Under the pieces are notes generated by a model. That model saw nothing but the letters and a program-made list of their open reading frames with translations. It did no database searches and was not told the origin of the DNA. The position numbers and the translations under genes were made by a program. From NCBI RefSeq assembly GCF_020520425.1, contig NC_079488.1:8347747-8411746 (forward strand): 64,000 nucleotides of DNA, read 5' to 3'. Of this stretch, positions 47,582 to 57,731 are shown one piece after another; the first letter of the stretch is position 1, and each line of letters begins with the position of its first letter. This DNA is from Spinacia oleracea. Lineage: Eukaryota > Streptophyta > Magnoliopsida > Caryophyllales > Amaranthaceae.

Positions 47582-50032
47582 ATGCAGATCATCACATGTC
47601 AGGCTAGAACCTGGCTAAGGCTTTGGCGCCGTTGCCGGTCAATATCAACAATTTCGAATCATTTGCAGGCTTCATCAAATGGCTTTGAGTTTGAGCACAA
47701 GGATAAAAAGGTGGATATTGAGAATCTATTCAGGCTCTGCCACAGTTCACATGTTGTTAAGAGAGTCCATGCCCTTCTTGTTGTCTCTGGTACAACTCAC
47801 AGTATATATGTTAGCACTAGGCTCATCAATCTTTATGCTCGTCACGGGGACTTGGCTTTTGCTCGTAAAACTTTTGGCCATATCCGATCAAAAGATGCTT
47901 ACACTTGGAATTCAATGATAGCTGCGTATGTGCGCACTGGCTGTTGCAGTGAAGCTTCGAGTTGCTTCAATGAGCTGATATCATCAGGTGAGGTTCCGCC
48001 TGATAATTACACCTTCCCTCCTATCCTGAAGGTTTGTGAGAGCCTTATCGACGGAAAGAAAATCCACTGTAGGGTTCTCAAAGATGGTTTCATTTGGGAT
48101 GTGTTTGTGTCTGCTTCCTTGATTCATATGTATTCCAGGTTTGGTTTCGTGGCTGATGCACAAAACCTTTTCGATAATATGCCGTTCAGGGATTCGGCTT
48201 CTTGGAATGCCATGATTTCTGGATTTTGTCTGAACGACAATGTGGAAAAAGCACTAGACTTTGTCAATGAAATGAGATTGAAGAGCATACGTTTGGACCC
48301 TGTAACTGTCGCTAGTATTCTTCCTGTTTGTGCTTTTCTTGGTGATTTCTTAAGTGGCATTATGATTCATGTATATGTCATAAAGCATGGTCTAGAGCAT
48401 GAAGTGTTTGTTTGCAATGCTTTGATTAATATGTATGCAAAATTTGGTTATCTACAGCACGCACAGGAAGTTTTTGATAAGATGTTAGTTAAAGACAGAG
48501 TTTCATGGAACTCTATTATTTCGGCATATGAGCAAAATGAAAACGGTAAATCTGCTATAAGATATTTCAGAGGGATGCAGTGTCATGGACAACAGCCTGA
48601 CATATTGACGTTAGTTAGTCTTGCTGCATGTGTTGCTCAACTAGGGGATTGTCAAAATGGCAGATTGCTTCATGGGTTTATTATAAGGAGAGCTTATCTT
48701 ATGGGCAATATTATCATGGGAAATGCTGTTGTGGACATGTATGCTAAATTAGGGATCTTAGATTATGCACGGAGGGTTTTCCATGAGATGCCTAGAAAAG
48801 ATATTATTTCATGGAACACTTTGATCTCGGGTTACTCTCAAAACGGCCTTGCAAGTGAAGCTACAGAAGCATTCTCTGAAATGGAGTCCTGCGTGGAAGT
48901 AACTCCCAACCAAGGAACCTGGGTTAGTGTGCTGCCTGCTTATTCACATCTAGGGGCTTTGCAACAAGGTATGAAAATTCATGGTCGTGTCATTAAGATA
49001 TCTCTTCACTTGGATACATATGTTGGTACCTGTCTAATTGACATGTATGGGAAATGTGGTAGATTAGATACTGCATTATCCTTATTCTATGAGATTCCAA
49101 GGACGAGCTCTGTGCCTTGGAATGCGATTATATCCAGCCATGGGATCCATGGGCATAGTGAGACATGTCTAAAACTCTTTGAAGAAATGCTACAGGACGG
49201 TGTGAATCCAGATCATATCACTTTTCTATCGTTATTGTCCGCTTGTAGCCATACAGGACTTGTTGACAAAGGTCAATGGTGCTTCCATATAATGCAAGAT
49301 AAATTTGGAATCAAGCCTAGTTTGAGGCATTATGGGTGCATGGTAGATTTGCTTGGCAGAGCTGGGTTGCTAGAGAAGGCATATAATTTTATCAATGATA
49401 TGACTGTGCAGCCAGATTCTTCTGTTTGGGGTGCTCTGCTTGCTGCTTGTCGAACACATGGAAATGTTGAATTGGCGAAACATGCTTCTGATCAGTTAAT
49501 TTCCATTGATTCAGAAAATGTAGGATACTATGTTTTGATGTCAAACATTTATGCAAATGTTGGGAAATGGGAAGGAGTTAATGAGATGAGATCATCGGCT
49601 TTGGGCAGAGGATTGAAGAAGACTCCAGGTTGGAGTTCTGTTGAAGTGGGCAACAAGAATGATGTTTTCTACACTGGAAACAAGTCTCACCCTGAGCATG
49701 AGCAAATCTACCATAAGTTGCACGCTCTAACTGATAAAGTAAAGAGGCTAGGGTATGTTCCAGACTACAGTTTTGTGCTACAGGATGTTGAGGAGGACGA
49801 GAAGGAGCATATTCTTTCAAGTCATAGTGAAAGATTGGCTATTGCATTTGCGCTTATTAGCACTCCTTCAAAAAGTGTGATAAGGATATTTAAAAATTTG
49901 AGGGTTTGTGGAGATTGCCACAATTGGACCAAGTTTGTTTCCAAGATTTCTGAGAGGGAAATTATTGTGAGGGATTCTAACCGTTTCCATCACTTCAAGG
50001 ATGGGTCTTGTTCCTGTGGGGACTATTGGTGA
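47582..50032 (+). CDS. DYW-class pentatricopeptide repeat protein, At4g33990 (EMB2758)-like
   Basis: Single-exon gene of 816 aa. The first 30 residues (MQIITCQARTWLRLWRRCRS) are Arg-rich without acids, fitting an organelle presequence. PLS-type repeats then fill roughly residues 75-640, with repeated D-x-x-S-W-N-x-x-I-S and V-x-x-A-L-I-x-M-Y-A-K-x-G phrases. E motifs follow (K-T-P-G-W-S-S-V-E), then a complete DYW deaminase-like domain. The latter has H-S-E-R-L-A-I-A (zinc/catalytic H-x-E), C-G-D-C and the terminal C-S-C-G-D-Y-W. Such proteins bind organelle RNA and most carry out C-to-U editing. Sequence and order resemble Arabidopsis At4g33990, recalled from memory. The ATG is the only Met before the repeats that gives a presequence. 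No frame damage is seen. Confidence 0.93.
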   Translation: MQIITCQARTWLRLWRRCRSISTISNHLQASSNGFEFEHKDKKVDIENLFRLCHSSHVVKRVHALLVVSGTTHSIYVSTRLINLYARHGDLAFARKTFGHIRSKDAYTWNSMIAAYVRTGCCSEASSCFNELISSGEVPPDNYTFPPILKVCESLIDGKKIHCRVLKDGFIWDVFVSASLIHMYSRFGFVADAQNLFDNMPFRDSASWNAMISGFCLNDNVEKALDFVNEMRLKSIRLDPVTVASILPVCAFLGDFLSGIMIHVYVIKHGLEHEVFVCNALINMYAKFGYLQHAQEVFDKMLVKDRVSWNSIISAYEQNENGKSAIRYFRGMQCHGQQPDILTLVSLAACVAQLGDCQNGRLLHGFIIRRAYLMGNIIMGNAVVDMYAKLGILDYARRVFHEMPRKDIISWNTLISGYSQNGLASEATEAFSEMESCVEVTPNQGTWVSVLPAYSHLGALQQGMKIHGRVIKISLHLDTYVGTCLIDMYGKCGRLDTALSLFYEIPRTSSVPWNAIISSHGIHGHSETCLKLFEEMLQDGVNPDHITFLSLLSACSHTGLVDKGQWCFHIMQDKFGIKPSLRHYGCMVDLLGRAGLLEKAYNFINDMTVQPDSSVWGALLAACRTHGNVELAKHASDQLISIDSENVGYYVLMSNIYANVGKWEGVNEMRSSALGRGLKKTPGWSSVEVGNKNDVFYTGNKSHPEHEQIYHKLHALTDKVKRLGYVPDYSFVLQDVEEDEKEHILSSHSERLAIAFALISTPSKSVIRIFKNLRVCGDCHNWTKFVSKISEREIIVRDSNRFHHFKDGSCSCGDYW

Positions 50033-50312
50033 AGCTGATGAACAAACACTTGTTTATGTCAGTTTCCACTCCCATTCTGCTGGTTCATATTCAGATTCAT
50101 TGCCACCTTTTTCGGTGTATTGCCGCAAAGGATAATGGTGTAGGTGGGATATCATCCATGGTCTAAGTTACCACATCGCAAGACTTTGCCATTCACATTG
50201 GCACATATTTGCCGATTGATTTATTTAGAGGAATTAAGAGTTTTCTTCATACACTGAAGACCACCTGCAGTTTAAACTTGTTTTTATCATCAAGCAAAAG
50301 ATCCCCGCCCCA
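50033..50312 (+). other. 3' flank of the PPR gene
   Basis: Presumed 3' UTR; no other feature. The PRCC duplicate begins at its end. Confidence 0.5.
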
Positions 50313-50739
50313 CCAGCAATTGTAGAAAAGGAGGGACCGACATCAGCCCCTGTGAGCTCCGAGGTTAATAGGATGGATAATGGAGTGGATTTTGGATCTG
50401 ATGTTGGTAGTGATCAGCAGAATTTGGTGGGGGAGTCTAATTATGAAGTGGATCAAATTCAAGGGTATGTTAATTATGATGCTTATAGAGGAAGTTCAAG
50501 TGGGTATGAGGGTTATGATAGCAGCAATTGGTACAATGCTGCTTCATCTGGGGAAATGACTTCGACGGCGGCGGTGAGAGGAGTAGACTAGTAGAGGACT
50601 TCGCTAGTTTGGGTGGGAGGAGAAGAAAGGATCAATTGCCAGCAGAAATTATTGAGGTGAAGCAAGATGAATTGATGAAGAATCTCCAAAGGAGGATAAA
50701 TCTAAGTTAACTGGATTAGCATTTGGACCTTATCAGGTA

Positions 50740-51113
50740 CTCCCTCCGTTTCATTTTGTTTGTTACGTTTGGACTTTTGCACGTTTATTAATGTATAATA
50801 GAGATTCTTTTCTTTTTTATTAAAAAAATTAACCCAAATAAAACCTCAATCCATTAATCACTACAACAACCAATAAGATTGTTTTATTTATCAAAATGAA
50901 CCAATAATGAAAAAGCACAAAGATTGTTAACTTAACATACTTGGGAAATGGTAAATAAATTTAATGAGTTGAAAAAGTTGACCAATTAAAATTAAGAGTG
51001 GGCACAAAAAATAACACTATAATAAGTTTATAAATAGAAAGATTCTTCCATGTAACAAACAAAATGAAACACCCTAAATGGAATACGTAACAAACAAAAA
51101 GAAACGGAGGGAG
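50740..51113. mobile_element. Stowaway-type MITE at the pseudogene splice donor
   Basis: Ends CTCCCTCCGTTTCATTTTGT and AAAAGAAACGGAGGGAG, flanked by TA at 50738-50739 and 51114-51115. The intact gene reads CAG/GTATATTA at the same place, which is the empty site. Confidence 0.9.
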
Positions 51114-52113
51114 TATATTATTATTTATTATTATCATTTATCTATACCCTTGTGTACTTAAGATTGTGCAATTTCATTGTTAAATATTGTTGTCTTATAT
51201 TTGTGTTTGTTTCCATGGTGCATTGTGTTTATTGGGTTGAAATTTGATTGCTTAGTGAGTCCTTTCCTTTACTTTACATGTTTTGGGATGCTGCAGGAAC
51301 TATGAAGTCTTTGTTGTGTTAAAGGCCTTAACCTGAACCATATCTTCATATGGACCGTGCGTACCTTTTAACCTTTTTAGAGCTTGTGCAATAATCCTGG
51401 ATCTGCAAAAAGGTTGTCATGGTTAATGGGCTATTCAATGTTGCACCGGTTATCGGTTATCGGTTATCATTATGCTGATGTTGAACAACCTTTGTGCTTA
51501 GTGTATAACAAAGACGAAATATACTTGCTTCGCATTTGCTGAATGCTTTGTCACACATTAAATTCACGATTTGTGGGCCACTCTCAGAGGCGTTACTTTG
51601 GGTTATGCCGAAACTTAGTATCTTGGAGTGCTGTCTGGAAATTCTATAGTGTCTTGTGCCACAGGTTAGGACCCATTTACTGTTGAGGGAACAGTAGATT
51701 AGTTATCTTATTGATGCTTACCTATTCCTTTCCTTTTCTCTTAGGTTGGTCAAAAGAGGTAATGTCGTATTGGAAACATTTGAATGCCTTGTGTAGTGCG
51801 TTGTAGGTTAGGATTTGGGACTGATTTTTCTATTGATAGCTAAATTTGCAGATCGTAGAGGAAATAGAAATATATGGGTATGTTGTTTTCAGTTGTCACG
51901 GATGATTGAGAGTTTTGATTCGTATCAATGATTTGATACTTATATTGGTTCTCTTTTATTGGGCTGAACTAAGGAAGTAAATAGGGGATTGGAATCGAAT
52001 ACTGTTTAGGTGGTTGGGTCCTTAGGATTAGAATAGTAGGACACTGAATATAGAAGTACGTTTCTGATGGTTTGAATAATTCCTATATTTTGTACGGATT
52101 ATAGTCATCTTGG

Positions 52114-52382
52114 TTGTCCATTTCCAATGGAGCCAAAGGTTCATTTATTCTTTTGGCTGTGGGATGTAATGGACTAAATCAAAATGGCTCTTACTACCTC
52201 TTCGCTTCCTTTCCATGAAGTAGAAAATGGTCGTCCCTTGTCGTCCCGTTATCGCTTTTGGGTTAATTGGAACAACCTCTCTGCAATTGCAGGGGTAAGG
52301 TTGCGTACGTCCGACCCCCCCTTACCTCGCTTCTTGCGGGAGCTTCTTTGAGGCAATGGGGTAATGATAATAATAATGATGA
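52114..52382 (+). mobile_element. SINE with 14-bp target duplication
   Basis: Contains GGGGTAAGGTTGCGTACG and CTTCTTGCGGGAGCTTCTTT near its 3' part and ends in a GATAATAATAATGATGAT tail, a recognised plant SINE 3' structure. Flanks are TATAGTCATCTTGG (52100-52113) and TATAGTCACCTTGG (52383-52396). The parental PRCC intron has the uninterrupted site near 36587-36600. Confidence 0.85.
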
Positions 52383-53370
52383 TATAGTCACCTTGGGTCT
52401 GGATGCGTCCATGTGGGCTTCTTCTGGAGTAATCTTGTCTGGTTTGAGATCATGTTTGTCGCCAGAATTTGGGGAGCTAAACCCGGCCAGTGTGGAGAAA
52501 ATTGGGGAAGTAATATTGTCAGGTTGATAACGAAGGGAACTTACTGAATTTGAGGTTCATCAAACTGAAGATTTCCTTTTTTTTTTTTGTTTTTTTTGAG
52601 GTTCATCAAACTGAACTTACTGAATTTGAGGTTCATCAAACTGAACTTACTGAATTTGTGATCTCAACTTCTAAATAACCAACCCATTTCTCTTGCTAGA
52701 GTGGGCATCATCTTATAAAACATTGTTGACTTCTTAGTGATTCGGTATGTGTTGTTTGCTCCAATACATTTGGTTGGTCAGTAACCTTCTTTTGCATAGT
52801 TTCTCATGTGGGAATTACGAACTTATTTATAGTGTCAATCATACCATTTCCCAGTACAATGAATTCTATAGAGTATCATTCCAGGCCAAAAACCTAAAAT
52901 GGTAACAGAGACTTTAATTAAAATGGTTCAAACTCCATGGATATATTTAGTGTGTAAGATAAGTATAATATACGAAGTATATTTTATACTTGCCTAATAT
53001 ATACGGAGTACTTCGTACTATTTATTTATTTATTTGCTACATACTTTCTTACATTTATTGTGAGTTAACAGCTTTCCATTTTCTTTTTAGCCTGCTTCAA
53101 CCAAGAGGAAACCACCTAAGCGAAAGGAAACAGAACTTTCAGAACGGCGTGTGCTAAAGGGGTTCTCACAAAAGCTGAAACACAAGCAAAGTATTTTCAT
53201 TTAAGATATGCTCGTTTGTGATTGCAAGCATGTATTGTGATTTGTTTGTGAAGATGCAAATCTCGAGAAGTAAAATTTTGAGCTTTCTGATTCCCGATGA
53301 CACAAGTCCTTTCCAAATTCTGTAAAAATACTGTGTAAGCACCTTTCGGTTTATTTGTATCGAGTTAGAT

Positions 53371-53651
53371 CATTATCATTATCATTACCCATTGCCTCAA
53401 AGAGGCTCCCGCAAGAAGCGGGGTAGGGGGGTCGGGTGTACGCAACCTTACTCCTGCAATTGCAGAGAGGTTGTTTCCAATTGACCCAAAAGCGATAACG
53501 GAAAGACCAACTTCTATTTCATGGAAAGGAAGCGAAGAGGTTATAAGAGCCATTATGATTTAGTCCATTACTTCCTACAACCAAAAAAACAAATGAATCT
53601 TTGGCTCCATCAGAAATGGACAAAAAATGGTTGCAGTTTTACATCAGAATC
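53371..53651 (-). mobile_element. SINE of the same family, opposite strand
   Basis: Reverse complement of the SINE at 52114-52382, with its tail at the left (CATTATCATTATCATTACCC). It is flanked by TTTGTATCGAGTTAGAT at 53354-53370 and 53652-53668. The parental locus keeps this 17-mer once, near 41890. Confidence 0.9.
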
Positions 53652-53799
53652 TTTGTATCGAGTTAGATAGTAGAATAAAAGGGTTACAGTTTTAGATCAA
53701 ATCATGTCCAGCTCTCGATGGCACGAAACGAAGTTTCAAGAGATGGAGAAGTGAATTATGGCCACACTTTGGTGTTTTAAGTTTAGATGCAGTTAAATG

Positions 53800-54122
53800 A
53801 GTAAATTTGAGGGTGTATATGCTGAAGAATATGCCCAAAGCTCATGCGGTTGAGCTAGGAGAAGGCAAACGCCAACAAGCCTTACCTAAGCTAGCCTGTC
53901 TACAATCTACTGTAGGAGATACGCCCCCTTTTCTTGCAGATATTGCCCTCACAATGGTGAGTTGTTTATGGACGAAATCAAAAAAACTACTTACACATTT
54001 TGACGAACATTTATACTTTGCGTCATGTATATCGGGAAGTTAATCGTGCAGCAGACTATGTTGCAATCATTGGTCACCACATTCAAACCTACAAAGATAT
54101 AGATCTTTTTATTGATTTTTAA
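53800..54122 (+). pseudogene. LINE remnant: end of the RNase H-like domain
   Basis: Near its end one frame reads L-R-H-V-Y-R-E-V-N-R-A-A-D-Y-V-A, the usual C-terminus of the LINE RNase H (H-V-x-R-E-x-N-x-x-A-D). Upstream, frames are interrupted. Only this short piece is identifiable. Confidence 0.6.
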
Positions 54123-54130
54123 TGTTCTTA

Positions 54131-54367
54131 CTTCCTCTGTTCCAATATTATTGCACTATTTACATTTTAAAGAAGTTTCACAAATATTGCACAATTTCCC
54201 GTATAACGTTCACACTACAAATATGCAATATAACGTTATATATTAACCCTTCTTATTTATTTATGCTTGCAATCACATGAGCAAGTTGTCTTTCTCTCTC
54301 TTCTTTACCCATTACCAAAATTCTTTGATATAACCTACATGGTGTAATAATATTGGAACGGCTGAAG
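54131..54367. mobile_element. Stowaway-type MITE
   Basis: Ends CTTCCTCTGTTCCAATATTA and TAATATTGGAACGGCTGAAG, flanked by TA. Arms include TTGCAC / GTG and ATAACGTT words. Confidence 0.75.
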
Positions 54368-54412
54368 TATTTTATTTCCTTAAATAAGTTACTCCGTAGA
54401 ATATAGTATAGA

Positions 54413-54712
54413 TGTTTTTTTACATCCTAGAGTTTCGGCAGACCGTTTAGCCCCGTTCATTTTCGGCGCATGAGCGCTCGATCAGTGAGCTATTAAGCAC
54501 TCTTTCAAGGGTGGCTGCTTCTAGGCGAACCTTCTGTTTCTACAGCTGGTGATCCGGGTTGTTTCCCTCTCGGCAATGAAGTTTATCCCTATCGTCTCAC
54601 TGGCTGACCTAACCCCTGTTATTTGGAGATCATATCTAATATTTAGAGTTTGCCTCGATTTGGTATAGCTCTTACAGCCCGCACCGAAGCAGTACTTTAC
54701 CCCTAGATGAAA
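54413..54712 (-). pseudogene. Nuclear copy of plastid 23S rRNA (NUPT fragment)
   Basis: On the minus strand it reads through conserved plastid 23S segments: GAGGCAAACTCTAAATATTA, GCCAGTGAGACGATAGG, GAGAGGGAAACAACCCGGAT, CCTAGAAGCAGCCACCCTTG, AATAGCTCACTGATCGAGCG and GAACGGGGCTAAACGGTCTG. About 60 bases of the plastid sequence between CACCAGCT and the GGTT(C/T)GCCTAG block are missing and scattered substitutions are present. It is a decayed transfer, not a working rRNA. A mitochondrial source seems less likely. Confidence 0.85.
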
Positions 54713-54985
54713 GAAAACTATCATAACTTCTGGTCACTTTTCCCTTAGAAAAAATGGAAGGGAATACTATAATACTCAGATGTCATAAAATCATCCAAAA
54801 TTCAAAATAAGGGATTTCATTACTTTGACACTACAAGAATGTCAAACGATCGTCCATTTCAAATAAATTCTGGATAACATAACATACCGATACTTTTAAG
54901 AACATATCGATATTTTTAAATACACAGCCGAATAGTTCTTTCATAGCATAATAAAAACAAGCCAGGAAGCTTAATACAAGCAAGA

Positions 54986-55013
54986 ATAATAATAATAATA
55001 ATAATAATAATAT
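54986..55013. repeat. ATA trinucleotide microsatellite
   Basis: About nine AAT units just downstream of the miR169 site, in or near the NF-YA 3' UTR. Confidence 0.9.
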
Positions 55014-55025
55014 TTTAAGTGTTTA

Positions 55026-55046
55026 AAGCCAAGGATGAGTTGCCTA
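55026..55046 (-). promoter_or_regulatory. miR169-complementary site in the NF-YA 3' UTR
   Basis: On the mRNA strand the sequence is TAGGCAACTCATCCTTGGCT followed by TT, starting 34 bases after the stop codon. It is complementary with few mismatches to miR169 (CAGCCAAGGATGACTTGCC, from memory). Targeting of NF-YA 3' UTRs by miR169 is established in several plants, where it lowers NF-YA during normal growth. Cleavage here is inferred. Confidence 0.9.
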
Positions 55047-55079
55047 GTCCGCGATCTGTTGGGTTGACCCACCCGAACA

Positions 55080-57731
55080 TCACCGGACCACCGGAGCCTG
55101 ATGCTGGTTCGGGTTGTTGGTAATAAACCCACCATTGTGTTGCGAAGAAGAGATGCCCAAAAACCCACTACTATCTTGCTGCTGGAAGAAGCCATTGTTT
55201 GAGCTACCAGTTGCCATGCATTGTTGTGATTGATGATGGGGTTCAAACACCATGTTGTTATTACCATTACGGGCAAATGCATTAGAAGAACTCGAGATTG
55301 AGTAGTTCTCATTTGTTGCAGAAGTTGAGTTAGAAGATTGTTGTTGCTGCTTCTTTGTGCTGAGGAAACGACCACCTGTTCCTCTGACCCTGTTTAGGGC
55401 ATGAAGATGCCTCGATTCATGAAGATAAGGCTGCCAAAACAATGTAAAAACTCCATCAGAAAAGTCTTTGTTTTAATAATCCCTCTGTCCCTTTTTTATT
55501 GCCCCATAGGGAAAAAAAAAACCACTTTTTTCCGAATTGGGCGTGAAATGTGAACATGGGACGGTAAAGTGGTCCCATTATGAGAGATATAGAGAGCAGA
55601 AAAGGGAAAAAAAATGCATTCAAGGTATTGAGCAACCTCAAAAAGGGAAGGAGGGAGTAACTACTTCGTCCGTCCAGAATTAATTATCATGTCTACTACT
55701 ATAGGATTCCAGTAAAAAGTTGTCACGTTTATAAAATAATACTTACTCCGTTTCTATATAGTTGCAACATACACTTTTTCACACACTTTGAGAAAAAAGA
55801 ATCAATTTTTTTTTTATTACGAGGGCATAAATGGAAAGTTCCATATTATTTGGTGGGTGAGACTGTGAGAGGTTACGAGTTAATAAAGAGAAAAACGTGA
55901 GGGTATAAATGTCATTGCATAAAAAATAGTTTTCCATTTATAGTGGGTTGCAAGCAAAGTGATGTTTCTGTTATAGGAAATTGTTGCGAGTAAAAAGAAA
56001 TGGAGGAAGTACATACTACTACTCCTTAATTATTAATCATTGGATTTCCTAATAGTGTTGCAAGTATTGTGAATGTTAGCGAATGGGAGAAACAATTACC
56101 TTCCGAGCTTTGATGAGCTTGTTTTGGGCTTCCATCTTTGCTCTTGACTGTCGCCTTCTGAGAATGCCATGGTATTGTTTCGCATTGACAAAAATGGGTT
56201 CATCTTCAGATATATCAAGAGGTAATGGGACTCTTGTAGTTGTCATACCCATCATATGGGGCTGAATCTGGTCAATCCAATGTGAAAGAGTATAAATTTA
56301 TTGTGAAGCGAATCGCAAAATATATCGATTTGCAGAAAGGTTATCAAAATTTTGATGGTCTCTCCAAACTTTAATAGGTAGTCTAAGACCCTGTTCTTTT
56401 CGACTGAAAATCTCTAAACTAAACTGAACTGAACTTATAGGACTTGAACTGAACTGAAATAAACTTACTGGACCTGAACTTAACTTATAGGACATGAAAT
56501 TAACTTAACTTATTGGACCTGAACTGAACTGAACTTATAGGACATGATCAGAACCGAACTGAAATTATGGGGAAAAAGTCCAAAAGAACGGGACCTAATA
56601 CTCTAAACCAGATTAAAGTGTTTGTGCATGGAGTGCAGACATATATAGTTATATGTGATGGATGTAAGGAAACAAAAAACATAAAAATAAATGCAACTTA
56701 ATGAGATTCAATGTAAAGAAGCTTACAATTGGTGTTGGTCCATATGCAGTCATTAGCCCATTATAGTAGGGATCACCATAAGGGTACGGCATGCATCCCT
56801 GTCGTAAGGACAAGGGTAGCAATTTTAAAAAATCAGGATGGAAATGAAAACTGAAAACAAAACGTAGATAAAAATCAGCCCGGAGCTTACCATTGCATGA
56901 CTGTAATCGATTTGACCGGTACCATAAGCAGTTTCTGGATGACCCATTAGATAAACTGGCTTCATTTGACCTAGGTTCTGCCCACAACTGACTTCTTGGC
57001 CTGAAAAAATTAGAGGAAAAGATGTTAACTTTGCGAATAATTAACACTAACCTACAGAGCTTGACAAGCCTTCAGACAAACATCACTATATGGGATGTTA
57101 TTTATGTTCTGTTATGTTCACCTTATTTTCACTTATTTCAGGAAAAATAAGCTCAGTTAAGTTCATATAAGTTCAGTAAAAAAGAATAAGGGTTTCCAAG
57201 CATAATTTATAACTAAAATAAGTTTTGTTCAGTTCAGTTAAATTCAGATAATATAAGTTCAGGAATACATTTTGGGACTAAGGCTTTGTTGTTGTTGTTG
57301 TTGTTGTTGTTGTATAAGTTCGGGAATAATAAGTGAGAATCAGGTGATGAAATATTACTAGATCAAGCATCTCTTGTACCACTATCATTAATTCATTACC
57401 GTGTATGCAATCACCAGAACTTCATAGCCCTCATGCAATATAACAGAACGGGAAAGGACGGTATAATATAACAATGAGGATTACCAGATTCAGATGACAT
57501 GCATTGATCCTGAGAATTGGTTCCGGCATTAGCAGTCAAATCATGGTTAGACTGAGTTGATTGACTTGAAGGCGAGTCATCATCGTGTAAATGAAAGCCT
57601 AACGACATTCCATTAAGATGAAGTTGAGGTGGTGAATCCACTTTCAAGCTCAAGCCCTTTGACACAGATTCAGAAATATGCTGGTTGTTTGAATTCCAGT
57701 GTGGAGGAAAATTGACGTATAAGTTGGACAT
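55080..57731 (-). CDS. NF-YA (HAP2) subunit of the CCAAT-binding transcription factor, five exons
   Basis: Exons on the minus strand: 57731-57485, 57000-56891, 56798-56727, 56267-56100 and 55430-55080. All borders are GT-AG and phases agree, giving 315 aa. The N-terminal half is Ser/Gln-rich ([14 protein letters not shown]) with [12 protein letters not shown] and [13 protein letters not shown]. The conserved core spans exons 4 and 5. It comprises the NF-YB/YC interaction helix [17 protein letters not shown], the linker, and the DNA-contact segment [20 protein letters not shown]. The core is intact, so the protein should enter the nucleus, join NF-YB/YC and bind CCAAT. Regulation is probably by miR169 and perhaps by an upstream reading frame. 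Introns carry several MITEs but no exon is damaged. Confidence 0.93.
55481..55657. mobile_element. Stowaway-type MITE in NF-YA intron 4
   Basis: CCCTCTGTCCCTTTTTTATT at the left and AAAAAGGGAAGGAGGGAG at the right are inverted repeats; TA follows the right end. About 50 bases from exon 5. Confidence 0.75.
55746..56009. mobile_element. Stowaway-type MITE in NF-YA intron 4
   Basis: CTCCGTTTCTATATAGTTGC and GTAAAAAGAAATGGAGGAAG ends, with TA on both sides. GCAACATA and TTGTTGCGAG occur in the arms. Confidence 0.75.
56387..56595. mobile_element. Tourist-like MITE in NF-YA intron 3
   Basis: Left GACCCTGTTCTTTT and right AAAAGAACGGGACC are inverted ends; TAA lies at 56384-56386 and 56596-56598. 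The interior repeats GAACTGAACTTATAGGAC. A related but incomplete piece with TAAGTTCAG words lies at about 57110-57260 in intron 1. Confidence 0.75.
57283..57315. repeat. GTT microsatellite in NF-YA intron 1
   Basis: About nine GTT units. Confidence 0.9.

Larger units (their letters stand above)
50313..53190 (+). pseudogene. Partial duplicate of the PRCC gene, broken
   Basis: Starts abruptly inside exon 1 at the point equivalent to 35110 and lacks the whole N-terminal Pro-rich part and promoter. The exon-1 remnant (50313-50736) reads V-S-S-E-V-N-R-M-D-N-G-V-D-F-G-S-D. It then meets a stop at 50589 after an insertion, and a one-base deletion at A-A-T-C-T-C-C-A-A-A. A Stowaway MITE sits at bases 2-3 of the intron. 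The intron is about 2.3 kb, against 6 kb in the parent. The exon-2 remnant (53091-about 53190) keeps P-A-S-T-K but has an internal deletion and frameshift before E-L-S-E-R-R. Intron sequence was copied, so this was a DNA duplication and not a processed copy. Confidence 0.9.

Noticed and set aside
54971..55375. 134-codon minus frame ending in a Tyr run
   Set aside because: Shadow of NF-YA exon 5 continuing into the AAT microsatellite.
57110..57260. Possible complete MITE with TAAGTTCAG words in NF-YA intron 1
   Set aside because: Similar to the interior of the element at 56387 but with no inverted ends or TAA duplication.
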